A stretch of DNA of 64,000 nt from Saposhnikovia divaricata (GCA_036435485.1 CM071600.1:158236546-158300545), one strand, 5' to 3'. Shown: positions 36,825 to 47,996, numbered from the stretch's first letter. A program made the numbers and translations. The notes: generated from the letters alone by a model not told the origin.

Positions 36825-37680
36825 CTAGGTGAACATCTTACCAACCCTCCTATGGAACTCTGCTATGATATCTGAAATCATGGTAGCAACTCTGATCCAA
36901 TCAATCTGCCCGGTACTGGATGATGGCAATGCAGCAAGGTCAGTCTGTAGTCCAGTCAGGACAATAAGAGCAATCTGGTACATAATCTCCATAGGAACAT
37001 CCCTAACCAGCAGACTCCCTCCATGGTGCACAACAAAAGGATCTGGAACAGACAACAGTCGAAGGATACCATCCCAAGTAGCAAAGATCTCCTCATAACG
37101 AGATCATAACCATCGGTAGTGTTGAAACTGGGTATGGTGAACATGCCACTCCAGCATACTCAGCAGGAACAGGTGGCATAGCAGCAGTAGTAGCAGTCAC
37201 AGTAGTCTGGGAAGGAGCAGGAACAGGGATAGTGGGTGCAGATGGAGCTATATCACATGCAGGAGTAACACTGACAGGTGGAAACATGTAGTCAGGTATG
37301 GTAGGGACAGTAGGAGCTGAAGCATACACTGGGACAAGATTAGTAACCAAGTTCGAAAAAGCTGATACTCTGGTAGGTGTATCAACTCTGGAAACTAGAG
37401 CAGCTGAACTGGGTATGATCTCAGTGCGGATATGCGAAAGCTGGCTCTCATCAATCGGCTCTGAGGTAACAGGCTCTAGAGAATGCACTAGGTCTATCAC
37501 ATGCGGAGGAGAAGGTGTAAGAATCCGGATAGAAGAATCCTCTGTGTCACTGTCAATCGGCATAAACTCCTCTGAAGGGTCACTGTCTGACCCTGAGCTG
37601 GGATCTAGAGGTCCTTGAGGGTAGGGTGTAGGAGATCTGTCTCTAACTGAGCAAAAACCAGCTGGTCCTGAAGTAGACAT
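36825..37680 (-). pseudogene. Additional sense ORF upstream of gag (unknown protein)
   Basis: The ORF starts at ATG 37680, ~170 nt after the PBS, and runs 195 codons to 37093. A one-base shift within 37093-37104 joins it to an open frame that continues to 36825, for about 280 residues in all. The N-terminal part is Ser/Pro/Thr-rich with acidic clusters (SSGSDSDPSEE, DSDTEDSS). A second part is Val/Ala/Pro-rich. The C-terminal ~90 residues look globular and partly helical (RYEEIFATWDGILRLL, MEIMYQIALIVLTGLQ, MISDIIAEFHRRVG). I recognise no family. Extra ORFs before gag are known in Ogre and some Tat elements but are unusual for Tekay-type chromoviruses. Function is unknown; the shift is probably a mutation. 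Confidence 0.65.
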
Positions 37681-37852
37681 CTAAAAAGGTACAAGGAATA
37701 CCAGTCATAACAGGTTCTAATCGACTAGATACATATATAGATATATAAGGTGTAAAGCACTTAGTGCTAAAATCTCAATATTGTAATATATCTCTGAACT
37801 CTCACATCGTGTTATAATTGTAGGCTCATACGATTCCTAAAAATATAACTAA

Positions 37853-37865
37853 CACTCTGATACCA
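37853..37865 (-). promoter_or_regulatory. Chromovirus PBS (tRNA-iMet type)
   Basis: The minus strand reads TGGTATCAGAGTG a few bases after the 5' LTR end. It is the initiator-tRNA-Met primer site with a change at the last bases. Confidence 0.9.
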
Positions 37866-37871
37866 AACCTT

Positions 37872-39105
37872 TGATGCCTCCAAATCCGCCCTGTCCGGGG
37901 ACCCGGGTCGTCACATGTGTCTCGATATCCTACAGCACACGTTAGCTCAATAATAAATCAAAATATTTATTACAACGGAGCATAAGTGTCCCACCCCGCA
38001 GATCCAAGATCGGTCTCGCACATTATTACAATACTATTTATTACATCTCTAAATAATATCTTACATAAATCAACAAATGTAGAAAGATAAAGGTTCCAGC
38101 TGAATATTCTAGTCCTTGTCAGCATAGCCGTGAGCCTTCCCTTTTTCTCTGGATCCCTGGCTGGATGTCTCGCAACTCTCCTTCTTGACAGCTGAATAAA
38201 TATTATAAAGTAAGAATGAGCAACTATGGTGCTCAGCAAATTCTCTCCTTGCTCGGTATATAAACATAAAAAGATTTACCGAATAATAAACTCAAAATTT
38301 AATGAACAATCGAATATCAGCAATCTGACACAGACTCAAAACTCATCTCGAAATCAGAATACTCGAAAAGACTTATTTGGTGTATCTCTGATGATTCATG
38401 AGAAATGAATAAACTAGTCTTCCAACCTCTCGGTATCTCGATGGGGCAATCAACTATCCGACCGGGAAAACCGTCCTCCTATGACACCGCACTTCGCCCG
38501 ATCACGGCTACCATGCGATATCAACGAAATATAATATATATGTATGTATGCTAGCATCATAATAGGATATTAAAATAACCCTGGCATCATAGTGCCTAAA
38601 ATATTCTCGTGTCCGTATAACGGTACACAAGTCTCTCTTTCTCTGTTATGGGCCTCTTTCCCAAAATTGACCAGTAGAATACCGAATTCCGGAACATTTA
38701 ATGACAGAAAATTTGAGATAAACTTTCCAGGAAAATATTTGTTTAATCTGGCGGACTACCAGTCTTACTCAGATGTGCCACCAATCCGAACAATGGACTA
38801 ATGCAAACTCTCAATAATTATATTTTGTTGGTTGTCACGAACAAAGTGCCAACCCCTGACAAGAAAGGCAACTATCTCGAAATAATGAGAATAGTCTTGA
38901 AAGTGAGGTATAAATGAGTCGTACTGAACAAATAGTACCACTCGAGTATTTATGACACACATAATTGATGATCTTTATAATAGAAAGTTTTTCACTTGAT
39001 CAATGAGTAAACACTCTAACGATCCTAATTTTATAACACTTGAAAAGAATGAACTTAACTACCTCGAACGATGAGATTAGTTCAACTGAATCAAAATAAA
39101 TAGTC
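37872..39105 (-). repeat. Chromovirus 5' LTR, truncated fragment (~1.23 kb)
   Basis: It aligns with 27471-28778 of the 3' LTR. The LTR end at the PBS side is TGATGCCTCC here versus TGACGCCCCC. A ~75-bp deletion relative to the other LTR falls after TATAACACTT (near 39041). The match stops at AAATAGTC (39105), followed at once by Tat integrase sequence. About 2.7 kb of the LTR is missing. Confidence 0.92.
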
Positions 39106-40037
39106 TCTGGCATTTGCCTCATTCCAAACCTCATCAATCAGATCGAGGGCGAGCCTCATGCCTTCTTCATTAGTCTCTGGTTCATATGCTTCTACCCGTG
39201 GTGATGCATGCGTAATCTCCAGGGGCACAACTACCTCGGCTCCGTAAGCCAGCAAGAACGGGGTTGCTCTAGTCGTCACTTTGCAGGTGGTACGATATGC
39301 CCATAGTGTAGGCAGCAACTCATCCACCCAAGTGTTTCTCGAACGTTCGACCCTTTTCTTCATTCCATCAAGGATAATCCGGTTTTTGCTACCTCTGCCT
39401 GTCCATTAGCTTGAGGATGAGCTACTGAAGTAAAGCGAAGCTCGATTGCATTCTCATCGCAATACTTCTTGAACTCTTTGTTATTGAACTATCTCCCATT
39501 ATCCATCACAAGATTCGTGGGACACCATATCTACATATTATGCTCTCCTAGAAGAACTGAGCAACTTGCTTGGTGGTTATCTTGGCTACGGGCTTATCCT
39601 CAATCCACTTGGTAAAGTAGTTGATGGCCACTATCTGGAACTTCCTTTGTGCTGAAGCTACAGGAAAAGGACCCAGTATGTCCATTCCCCACATGGTGAA
39701 CAGGATGGGAGAGTTAATCGATGTTAACATCTCTGGTGGTTGCCTTACAACTATCACACTTCTTGACATAGTTTTGTGCATCAACCAACATCCCTGGCCA
39801 ATAGAACCCCAATCGAGTGATCTTATGGGCTAGGGCTCTACCCCCCAAATGCTGCCCACAGATCCATTCATGAACTTCCTGTAGTGCTTCTTCTGCCTCT
39901 TGAGGCCTCAAGCACTTCAAGTATGGAATGACAAAAGATCTCTTATAAAGGATGTCTTCAATCAAGGCATCTCTCAATGCTCTCACTGACAGTTTCCGGG
40001 CCTCCAAGGCATTGTCAGGGAGCCATCCAGTTTTCAA
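39106..40037 (-). pseudogene. Tat integrase, C-terminally truncated
   Basis: The zinc-binding part has EVHEWICGQHLGG and CDSCKATT; GFYWPGM is the usual linker. The core has WGMDILGPFPVA and FTKWIEDKPVAKITTKQV. The later part has LPTLWAYRTT and TPFLLAYGAEVVVPLEI. Shifts lie near 39550 and 39720, and the segment with the second Asp and the Glu (39364-39547) is not open. The last in-frame codons before the stop at 39091 come from the neighbouring LTR. Confidence 0.88.
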
Positions 40038-40058
40038 GTGAGCTTTGATAGGATCTAT

Positions 40059-41159
40059 CTAATAGCTCCCCATATCAATCGGTGCCACCAATTTTGAGTT
40101 GATGGTTGGGGTCTTCAAGACCTGGAAGTAAACACTTCCTGCATGATTCTCTATCTCAGAAGAGGCGAACTTTGATAGGGCATCGGCCTTGACGTTCTTC
40201 TCTTTCAGAATGTGCTCCACATAGCACTCATCAAACTGAGTCATAACAGCTTTCACAACTCTAAATTACTTTGCCATTGTTTCCTCCTTGGCTTCAAACT
40301 CACCATTCACTTGCGAGACTACCAGTCTTGAATCTCCATAAACTATGAGATTCCTAACCCTCAATATTCTAGCAAAGCCCGACTATCAAGGCTTCATATT
40401 CAGCTTCGTTATTGGTTATCGGAAAATCCAACTTTAAAGCATACTTAACTATGAACCCATCGGGGCTTTGCAAGACTTAGCATGCACCACTGGATTTTGT
40501 TTTTGATGCTCCTTCTAATCAAAATAGAGCACCCAATACTCCTTCTAATCAGGTACAAGTTCTTCATCTTTATCCTCACTTCCTTGGTTGGGTGTTATCT
40601 CCTACCCCCCGACTTCTTGGTTGCCAATGGTACATTCAACCATGAAGTCAGCCAATGCCTGAGCCTTGATGGTTGTCCGAGGCTTATATGTGATGTCAAA
40701 CTCTCCAAGTTCAATCACCCATTTGATTAGCCTTCCACTGGCCTTCGGGCTGTGCAATATGTTTCTCAACTGCTAGCCCGTCAAGACTTCAATTTTATGT
40801 GCCTGGAAGTACGGTCGTAGCCTTCTCGAGGCTATTACCAATGCCAAAGCAAACTTCTCAATGGGAGAGTAATTCAACTCAGCTCCATGCAACACCTTGC
40901 TCATGTAGTAGATAGATTTTTGAACTTTGATCTCTTCTCGAATGAGGATGGCACTCAGTGCTTGTTCAGATACCGCTAGATACAGATAAAGTGTCTCTCC
41001 GGGACTAGGTTTGGCCAACAACGGGGTTTCAGCCATATATTTTTTTAATTGCTCAAAGGCCTCTTGGCTCTTAGGTGTCCACTCAAAGTTCTTTACTTTC
41101 TTTAATGCTTGGAAGAAAGGTAAGCACTTATCACCAGATTTGGAGATGAATCTCCCCAA
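40059..41159 (-). pseudogene. Tat RNase H and second RNase H-like region
   Basis: 40773-41159 encodes the connection and first RNase H: FFQALKKVKNFEWT, AETPLLAKPSPGETLYLYLAVSEQALSA with an unusual position where Asp is often seen, YYMSKVLHGAELNYSPIEK, and LRPYFQAHKIEVLT. 40059-40256 encodes the end of a further RNase H-like region (HILKEKNVKADALSKFAS), the plant aRH arrangement. The DNA between (40257-40772) is frameshifted coding sequence. Confidence 0.82.
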
Positions 41160-41192
41160 GGCTTCAACTCGGCCCGTTAACTTCTATACATC

Positions 41193-42079
41193 TCATATAG
41201 AATGAGGTGGCTCCATGTCCAAAATAGCCTTAATCTTGTCAGGGTTGGCTTCTATGCCTTGCTTTGAAACCATCAGGCCCAAAAATTTTCCTGATCCAAC
41301 GCCAAAGGCATACTTAGCTGGATTCAACATCATCTTGTGGTGTCTCAGCACTTCGAATGCCTCCCTGAGGTGCTTAATGTGGTCTATCATGAATAGGCTC
41401 TTGAATAACATGTCATCAATATAGACCTCCATGGTTTTCCCGATTAGATGGGCGAAAATCTTATTCACTAATCGTTGATAAGTAGACCCTGCATTCTTTA
41501 GCCCAAATGCCATAACAAGATAGCAGAAAACACCAAAGTCGATTATGAAAGATACCTTTGGGATTTCATCCTTGTACATCTTAATCAGGTTGTAGCCACT
41601 GAACCCATCCATGAAGCTCAACATGTCATGCCCAACTGTGGCATCTATCAGTGTGTCAATCCTTGGTAGAGGGAAACAATCCTTATGACATTATCATTCA
41701 AGTCGGTGAAGTCTATACACATCCTCCACTTTTCATTCACTTTCTTGACCATCACAGGGTTAGCAAACCATTCAGGGAACTGAATCTCTTCAATAAAATC
41801 CTCTTCTAACAGCTTATCCACCTCTTGCTTAATGGCCTCTTGCCTTTTTAGAGCGAAATTCCTCTTCTTCTGCTTTATTATCTTCTGCTAAGGATCGACA
41901 TTCAACTTGTGGGTTATGAGTTGGGGATCAATCCCTGGCGTGTCAGATGTTGTCCAAGCAAACACATCATGATTCTCTTGTAAAAACATTATCAATCTGC
42001 TCTTCAAAGGTTCTTTCAGAGAAGCTCCAATATATGTAACCTTTTCAGGGTCTCCAAGCTCTAGAGGTATGGGGATCAA
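41193..42079 (-). pseudogene. Tat reverse transcriptase
   Basis: The open block 41193-41624 carries FMDGFSGYNLIKMYKDE, VMAFGLKNAGSTYQRLVNKIF and the catalytic VYIDDML, then KFLGLMVSKQGIEANPDKI. Upstream, 41888-42079 has DVFAWTTSDTPGIDPQLITHKLNVDP, the usual pre-RT segment. The intervening 41625-41887 has shifts and stops. Catalytic Asp pair is present, but the frame is broken. Confidence 0.9.
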
Positions 42080-42214
42080 CTACTCTGCTGGCTTCCCTCG
42101 ATGTTCATCATCACCTCGGACATCCATGTCTTCAATCGGAAGGACCTGCCCCCCAACTCCATCAGCTCTCAATGCGGCCACATAGCAACTTCTTTCTATT
42201 TTTTGATCACCCTT

Positions 42215-42571
42215 CTATTCTCCAACACCATTCCTGGTTGGAAACTTGATCTTCATATGGTAAGTAGAGGCAACAGCCTTGAACGCATAAATTCCAGTCC
42301 TTCCTAGGATTGCATTATATGTTAAAGACGCTTTGATTACCAGAAAATTCAACATCTGAGTGGCCTCCTTGGGCTCCTGTCCGATAGTTACAGGCAATTG
42401 AATAGTCCCTTCGACATTGGACTCCAATCCATTGAATCCATATATGGGCATGTTAGTGGGGGTCAGCTGAGAATCATTGTACCCCATCTTCATAAAAGCA
42501 TCGTGAAATAGAATATCAGCAGAAGCACCATTGTCTATCAAGACTCGCTTCACCTCCGAGTTTCCAATCAC
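42215..42571 (-). pseudogene. Tat aspartic protease
   Basis: The frame contains VLIDNGASADILF (active-site loop with Asn rather than Ser/Thr after Asp) and the later strand YNAILGRTGIYAFKAVAS. It follows the gag tail after a stop near 42605 and precedes RT. It cuts the gag-pol polyprotein in active elements. Confidence 0.85.
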
Positions 42572-42606
42572 AGGAGTTATGACAACCGGGTCGTCTTGGG
42601 GAAACT

Positions 42607-44200
42607 TTACCCCTCCAAGTTGGAATCATCGAAACCGATTGATACTTCAGTTTTTGCATGCTTCGGGGCCTCTCCCATGATGTGCATCACTTCTCTAGCG
42701 CATGTCTTTTGAGAGTTCTTGGTTGTACCGGTCGCTGTCGGGCCTCCCCAAATCATGTTGATAACTGGCCCTCGGGGCTGCGGGTTGCGATCACGATCGC
42801 TATCCCTCCTATTATAATCTCTTCTCTGGTTTCCACGATCTTCACCTTTCGTGAACTTGCTTAGTTTCCCCCTTCGGATCAGGAATTCGATCTCGTCCTT
42901 GAGTTGCCTACAATCATCAGTGTTATGTCCCACATCCTTGTGGAACCTATAGTACTGATCCTTGTATATCTTTGCGGGATCACCCCTAAGTGGCTTTGGC
43001 CATCGGAAATCATTATCCTTTTCGATATCCAACAAGATTTGGCTCCTAGGAGCATTTAACCTTGCATACTCGGAAAATCTTGGTCCATGATTCTTCTTAG
43101 GGGTAGAATTATAGTCCTGGCTAGTTTGGGGATACTTGTCCCTAGCATCGTAATCTTGCTCTTACTTTCGATTCCTGGAGTTCCCGTTTCCTCCACTCAC
43201 GGTTGAGGCCTCTGTCTTCCTCATGCTTTCTTCAGCTTTTATGTACTTACTCGCCCTTCTTTGGAGCTCAATCATGCTCTCAGGAGGATACTTTGCAAAC
43301 GACATCTTAAAAAAGGTATTGGTCGTCCCATTCTCCAAGGCTGTCATAGCTACTTTGTTCTCCAGATCAGGGACATTCAACGTCTCATTAGTGAAGTGCT
43401 TGAGGTAATCCCTCATATGCCTTAATCGTAGGCATCTTAAACTTCTTAGAGACATGAGCATTCATCACCTCCTCAGTAAACGGGGGTGTGTGGGATCATC
43501 AGGGTCTCCAAGTGGCATCAAATCTTTGGGATCACCCTTAGGGGCCTCTGCCCTTGTAGCTCCTCCTATTGGGGTATCAACCCTTCTTTGCCTCCTCGAA
43601 GGACATTCCAAATCAATAAAGGGAATCTCTCCTGAAGTTGGAGGAGGTCTATTCTGGTTCTGCCTTTGTTGCTCCCTTGCTATGTCGTCCTTTAGCTTTT
43701 GGATCTCGGCTTCATGAGCCTTGATTTTCTCAACAGCTGTAGGAGGGGGTCCATCATGGATTCTTTGAGTCCTCTTTCAGGGTTCCTTGCTAGCACGTCG
43801 CCTCCTCGGGGCCTCATCACGATTGTCATCCTCAGATGATGAATCATCAGTATAAGGGCCGGCGTAGTCATAATATCCTTGATCAGTGCCCAAGGCATTA
43901 ATGTAAGGAGGGTGATATGGCTCATGTATATGCAGGGCATGGCTGCTTGGCCCAACACCTTAAGTATTCGGAGGGTAATTAGGCAGCCCATATATCGGGT
44001 TGGTGTTTGTAGGGAGATCAGTGGTGTGGATCTGTACCCTTGGAGGTAGCGATCGATTAACATCAACAAAGGGAGAGACCACCATCTGAAGAGGGTTGGT
44101 CTCCAAGTACTGATGGACAACGACAAGTAGAGTTCTCTCAGTATGGGTAGTCGTCCCTACAGGTTGAGAAACTTGAGGTTGAGTGGTCGTCTCCGTTAAT
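42607..44200 (-). pseudogene. Tat gag with an internal deletion
   Basis: Read through several frames, the N-terminal part is disordered with an acidic/basic block (DDSSSEDDNRDEAPRRRRA). It then has FTEEVMNAHVSKKFKMPTIKAYEG, the start of the gag core. This jumps directly (43408-43416) to RDYLKHFTNETLNVPDLENKVAMTAL, the end of the core; about 100 residues normally between are missing. The nucleocapsid part follows: YYRFHKDVGHNTDDCRQLKDEIE, a CHC-like zinc region. The open frame at 43692-44126 is a shadow of the true gag frame. This gag could not assemble. Confidence 0.8.
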
Positions 44201-44283
44201 GGGGGACCCTTGTTCCGTGACGGTGGGCGGAGCGGAGGTGACGATGGTAGCCTCAGTTGAGGCTGATGTCGTTCTTCGTGGAC

Positions 44284-44295
44284 GGTGCCAAATAT
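44284..44295 (-). promoter_or_regulatory. PBS of the Tat element
   Basis: The minus strand has TTTGGCACCGTCC adjacent to the LTR end (TTTTATTCCACA). It fits the GGCACCGTC-type PBS of Tat elements; the matching tRNA was not determined. Confidence 0.6.
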
Positions 44296-44901
44296 TGTGG
44301 AATAAAAACTAGGTTATCGAATTGCGGCTAGGGTTTGCGTATATTTAATGCAAAGGGTTGGTGAGTTTCAAGCTTTAATGGTTGTTTCTGCGTTCGATGC
44401 TAATCGGTCCTTACAGAATGCCTACGTATCTCGAAGCTGAGAATCAAGCCAAGACGTAGTTCTGAGATTGAGGGGTCAAGCCCTTATATAGGCGTTGGGA
44501 GCCTAGATATAGGAGTTGGGAGCCTTAGATTTAGAGTAGGGTTAGCAGACTTGATGGACAAGCCACCTCCTTGAGTAAGGTTCTAGACTCATGCCTTGTA
44601 CGAGTCTGTTTCCATGTTGAATTCGGTGCCTTCGAGGCTACTTTTTGTAGGAGATAATATCCTTATCTGACTCTTATTGCTGAGCTGTTTATCACCCTTA
44701 ATATTAATTACAAATTTAATATTGAATTAGGATTTTAGGCCTTATTGTCGGGCCTCGCATTTGGACCATAATAGGTTTAATTAATGCCACATTAAATGTG
44801 TCTTTAGGGCTCACTTTTAGTTCATATCAAATATTAACGTAATATATTCTTATAACTTATAATCATATATTTTTAATTAAATTTATCAATTTTTCATCGC
44901 A
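44296..44901 (-). repeat. Tat 5' LTR, ~606 bp (inferred ends)
   Basis: The LTR would run on the minus strand from TGCGATGAAAAATTGAT (ending 44901) to TTTTATTCCACA (44296), giving TG...CA. Only one copy is present, so the outer end rests on the terminal dinucleotide and typical sequence. Confidence 0.55.
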
Positions 44902-44902
44902 C

Positions 44903-45012
44903 GCAAACAAAATGCCCTAATTTTACAAATATACGGGATGAAACAATATTTGTGGTAGCAAACAAAATGCCCTAATTTTACAAATATACGGAATGAAACA
45001 ATATTTGTGGTA
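44903..45012 (+). repeat. 55-bp tandem duplication
   Basis: Two adjacent copies (44903-44957 and 44958-45012) begin GCAAACAAAATGCCCTAATT and differ at one position (GGGATG/GGAATG). The near identity suggests a recent event or strong constraint. Confidence 0.95.
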
Positions 45013-46704
45013 TTTTATATATGAGTATGCTAGGAGAATATTATTTTTGTTTGACTTGGTTTATTGATTTTGGATAAATCAGACTTTCATTCACTACAAA
45101 ACAGAGTACAAGTGTACAACCAACTAAAAACCCCACATAGTTAAATATGAACTAGCCACTTCCCACTCTAACAAAGCAACTTAAACAGAGAAGCATCTCT
45201 AATTCAGGGGAAGTACTGAGAATGAACTGATCCCACTTAAACATCCAGGACTGGAACGCTGACTCTACTAACTTAGCAACGCAACACAAACTCCATAACA
45301 ACTTGACTGGAACTTAGGAACATAAACTTGAACTAGGAACTTTGGCTTCTACTAGGACTTCATAGCAAGATGCCAAGACTCTCACATATCATTTCTTCCT
45401 TATCTGATGCTCTTCAAAAAGAGCCGGAGACATTTCCTCTTATCTCGTTAGCCTTTGATACTAGCACGACACATACAGAATTTTAAATCCCGTAAATAAT
45501 AAATCTTGTTGCCTAAAAGCATTGTTTTTTACACCCCACCCAAAAACTTGCTATTTAATTACAGACCATGCCATTGAAATAGTACAAAATCATTTCTTTT
45601 AAAAGCCTTTAACTCAACCACTGTTTCCAGACGTGCTTTTCAACTTGCAGCAGCTCTAAGAGCATCCACACCGGCTCCATCAAACCATCAATTCAGCACC
45701 TTTTTTAATGTTTTAATGCAAAAGAAAGATGCACCGATGTAATAACCCTAATTTTTGGTAATATTTCCTTTTATTTAATATCTTGTGACATTGTCAATAT
45801 GGAACCTTTCTAGTCATCCCTGTTGATTAATAGAATTGATTGTCTGAGAAACTGCGCTGTTGCATTTATTATGTAAGATAAAAAAGAAGATTGTGAAGGC
45901 AGGAGTCTTATTGTTAGTAAGATTTATAAAACTTGGGATTTGAGAATGATTAGAGTATTAAAGGATTTATTAAGAATTATGACGAGGAATTTAAACAATT
46001 AGTACTTAAGAACTTATAGGGGAAATCTCTACGCGACAAAATATTATTACGAGAGATTAATTAAGATACGATACGAATTAAAGATTAAATGACAAGCATT
46101 GGTGGAAGAATAATAATAGCTTTCATCTGATTCTTGAGCTGAGTATTCTCTAATTAACATTTGCATAAGATTGGTTTTTTTTTAAATATTCGAAGAATTC
46201 ATGTTTTCTCTACACACCCACACAAGCTGCTGCATAAGAGAATGTCCATATGAAATTGTCATCAATGCTTAAAATGTTGAGGAACAATAAAAACTCTTTT
46301 GGTTTAGTTCAAAATTCAAGATTTGAGTAAGAAACAATCTAGTAAATTGGAGATAAATTTTATTCTATTTTGCAAGAAAACCCATGAAATCAGACTCCTT
46401 AATGCTTATCAAAGGTGCGAATTAAGAAGGTGAAATACATAAAAAGACAGAAAACAGAGTAAGAAACAGCCATCTCCCCCACCCCACACAAAAACACAAT
46501 CACCAGAAAAGAACTAATAAATCACCATAAACAAAACAAAGCATTGTAAATATGTACTGCATAATTAGAGGGATAATAAAAATGTTATTTCCAGAGCAAA
46601 TTGAACTATGTTATGATTCAGATAAACACATAAAAATCCCTCCGTAAATAAAAAAAAAATGATCTGGAAATAAAATTTTCCGCATAATAATTATATAAAA
46701 TGAC
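45013..46704. other. Low-repeat spacer, possible transcribed host region
   Basis: No long ORF. On the minus strand, 45060-45500 reads like a transcript end (few repeats, balanced composition, TTGTACTCTGTTTTGTAG). A phrase GAGCATCCACACCGGCTCC at 45660-45678 resembles one end of a MITE, with no matching partner found. If 46705-46789 is an exon, its intron and further exons would lie here; a possible acceptor is at about 45657. Confidence 0.3.
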
Positions 46705-46789
46705 CTTGTGACAGGAAAGGAGGAGCAGAGGCGGATGAAAGAGACAGAGAACGAGATTGCAAAAAAGAAGAGAGCCTCCTAGCAGCCAT
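46705..46789 (-). CDS. Candidate first exon encoding a mitochondrial-type presequence
   Basis: On the minus strand an ATG at 46789 in a good context (GGTCATGGCT) opens MAARRLSSFLQSRSLSLSS, continuing to PPFLSQ, 28 codons. The peptide is rich in Arg, Ser and Leu with no acidic residues, the profile of a plant mitochondrial targeting sequence. After codon 28 plus one base there is a possible splice donor (AAG/GTCATT). The start resembles presequences of mitochondrial aldehyde dehydrogenases, but presequences are too alike for assignment. No downstream exon could be confirmed. It could be a chance ORF. Confidence 0.3.
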
Positions 46790-47566
46790 GACCACCACTC
46801 CCAATAAATATTTCTATTTCTGCACCAAAAAAAGGTTGTGTCAAGAATGTTTAACACACAGAAATACAGAACACAAGTTTCATACATGCATAATTCACAG
46901 ATATTAAATGAAGAAGATATGTACTGTAGCTCACCACAAGAAAAGTATTCCCAGTGTCCCAGCAAACAAACACTCTTTCTTTGTCCACTATACTTATATT
47001 ATGAGATATTGGTTAAGGTTTACTCAACCACCTTATCTCAAACATAAACCAATATTATTATTCACATAATTTAAGTGTGATTATGCAGATCAAGTCGGTG
47101 AAAGAAACGGCCACATACCAAGAATCCAGATAGGTTAAAACTAAGATAAAATATGTTTTCCTGTCAAAAAAAAGAAAAAAAAAGTTTTTGGCAACTTATG
47201 TATTCACGCCACACTAGCCTCGAACGTATCACCTTTTTACTAGTAGTAATTTAAAGAATAATTTATACTTCGCATTCCTCTGATTTTGGCTTTTTGCATT
47301 TAAAGTTCAATAGTTTCATAATCAAAACTTTGCATTCTTTTACTTTAGTACCCCGCAACCTTTTACATTTCTTGCCGAGTTTTTCGTTAAATATTGACTG
47401 TCAACGTTAGTCAACAAGGACAATTTAGACAATTTAGACATAATACTGAATAAATGAATAATCGATACATTATACAGATGAATAAAGTCTCGTACAAAAA
47501 TCCTCTTTTAACAAAAAAAACTTTTTTTATGTTCAAATCCTAAATCGAAAGTACGATCGATTCACA

Positions 47567-47716
47567 ATGGCTAATAAGGATAACGATATCGAGGTAGAGG
47601 AATTGTTTGGCATCTTGAGATTAGCAAAAAACGGCATGATTGATGACAACGATGAAGAAACAAATGACATCAATGATTGCAATACCTTTCTCAACCCTTT
47701 TAATGATTACTTGTAG
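47567..47716 (+). CDS. Small acidic ORF, 49 aa, within the MULE relic
   Basis: ATG at 47567 opens MANKDNDIEVEELFGILRLA and ends at TAG 47716. It is rich in Asp, Asn and Glu. It may be a first exon of the MULE transposase or an unrelated fragment. No family was recognised. Confidence 0.3.
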   Translation: MANKDNDIEVEELFGILRLAKNGMIDDNDEETNDINDCNTFLNPFNDYL

Positions 47717-47996
47717 TTTTATTTTGTTATCTTAATATTATGCATGCAAAATATCAAGCTTTAATGTGTTGATATGGTTGTATGTGGATATACGATTGTG
47801 ATGATATTTTAGGGTTTATTGTGCTTACTATATGGATTTTTTAATATGATTTAAATGTCCATATGTTTAGGGTTCACAAACAAGTATATAGTTATTTAGT
47901 TATTGTATTGTATGTGGTCCCTTATGTTTGGTATTGGATTTTGAAATTCATTTGTTTATATGTTTGTCTTATAGTGTGTTTATAGTGGATTTTGTA

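Larger units (their letters stand above)
27471..39105 (-). mobile_element. Tekay/Del-like chromovirus (Ty3/gypsy), 5' LTR truncated
   Basis: Read on the minus strand: 5' LTR fragment (39105-37872), PBS complementary to initiator tRNA-Met, an extra ORF, gag, protease, RT, RNase H, integrase, chromodomain, PPT, and a complete 3' LTR (31434-27471). The two LTRs match over about 1.2 kb, with scattered substitutions and a ~75-bp deletion in the 5' copy. All main coding blocks carry stops or frameshifts. The 5' LTR ends abruptly against a Tat-lineage integrase at 39105/39106. Confidence 0.92.
39106..44901 (-). mobile_element. Tat/Retand-lineage Ty3/gypsy element, 3' truncated
   Basis: Minus-strand order: LTR (44901-44296), PBS, gag, protease, RT, RNase H, a second RNase H-like segment, integrase. 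A second RNase H-like segment between RNase H and integrase, and DNGAS in the protease, are Tat-lineage features. Integrase ends within its C-terminal part where it meets the chromovirus LTR, so the 3' end and 3' LTR are missing. All blocks contain stops or shifts. Confidence 0.88.

Noticed and set aside
43692..44126. 144-aa minus-strand frame
   Set aside because: It is an out-of-frame shadow; the gag-like residues (for example DDSSSEDDNRDEAPRRRR) are in another frame of the same strand.
45657..45740. Possible MITE from GAGCATCCACACCGG to TGCACCGATGT
   Set aside because: The right side does not form a convincing inverted repeat and no target duplication was found.
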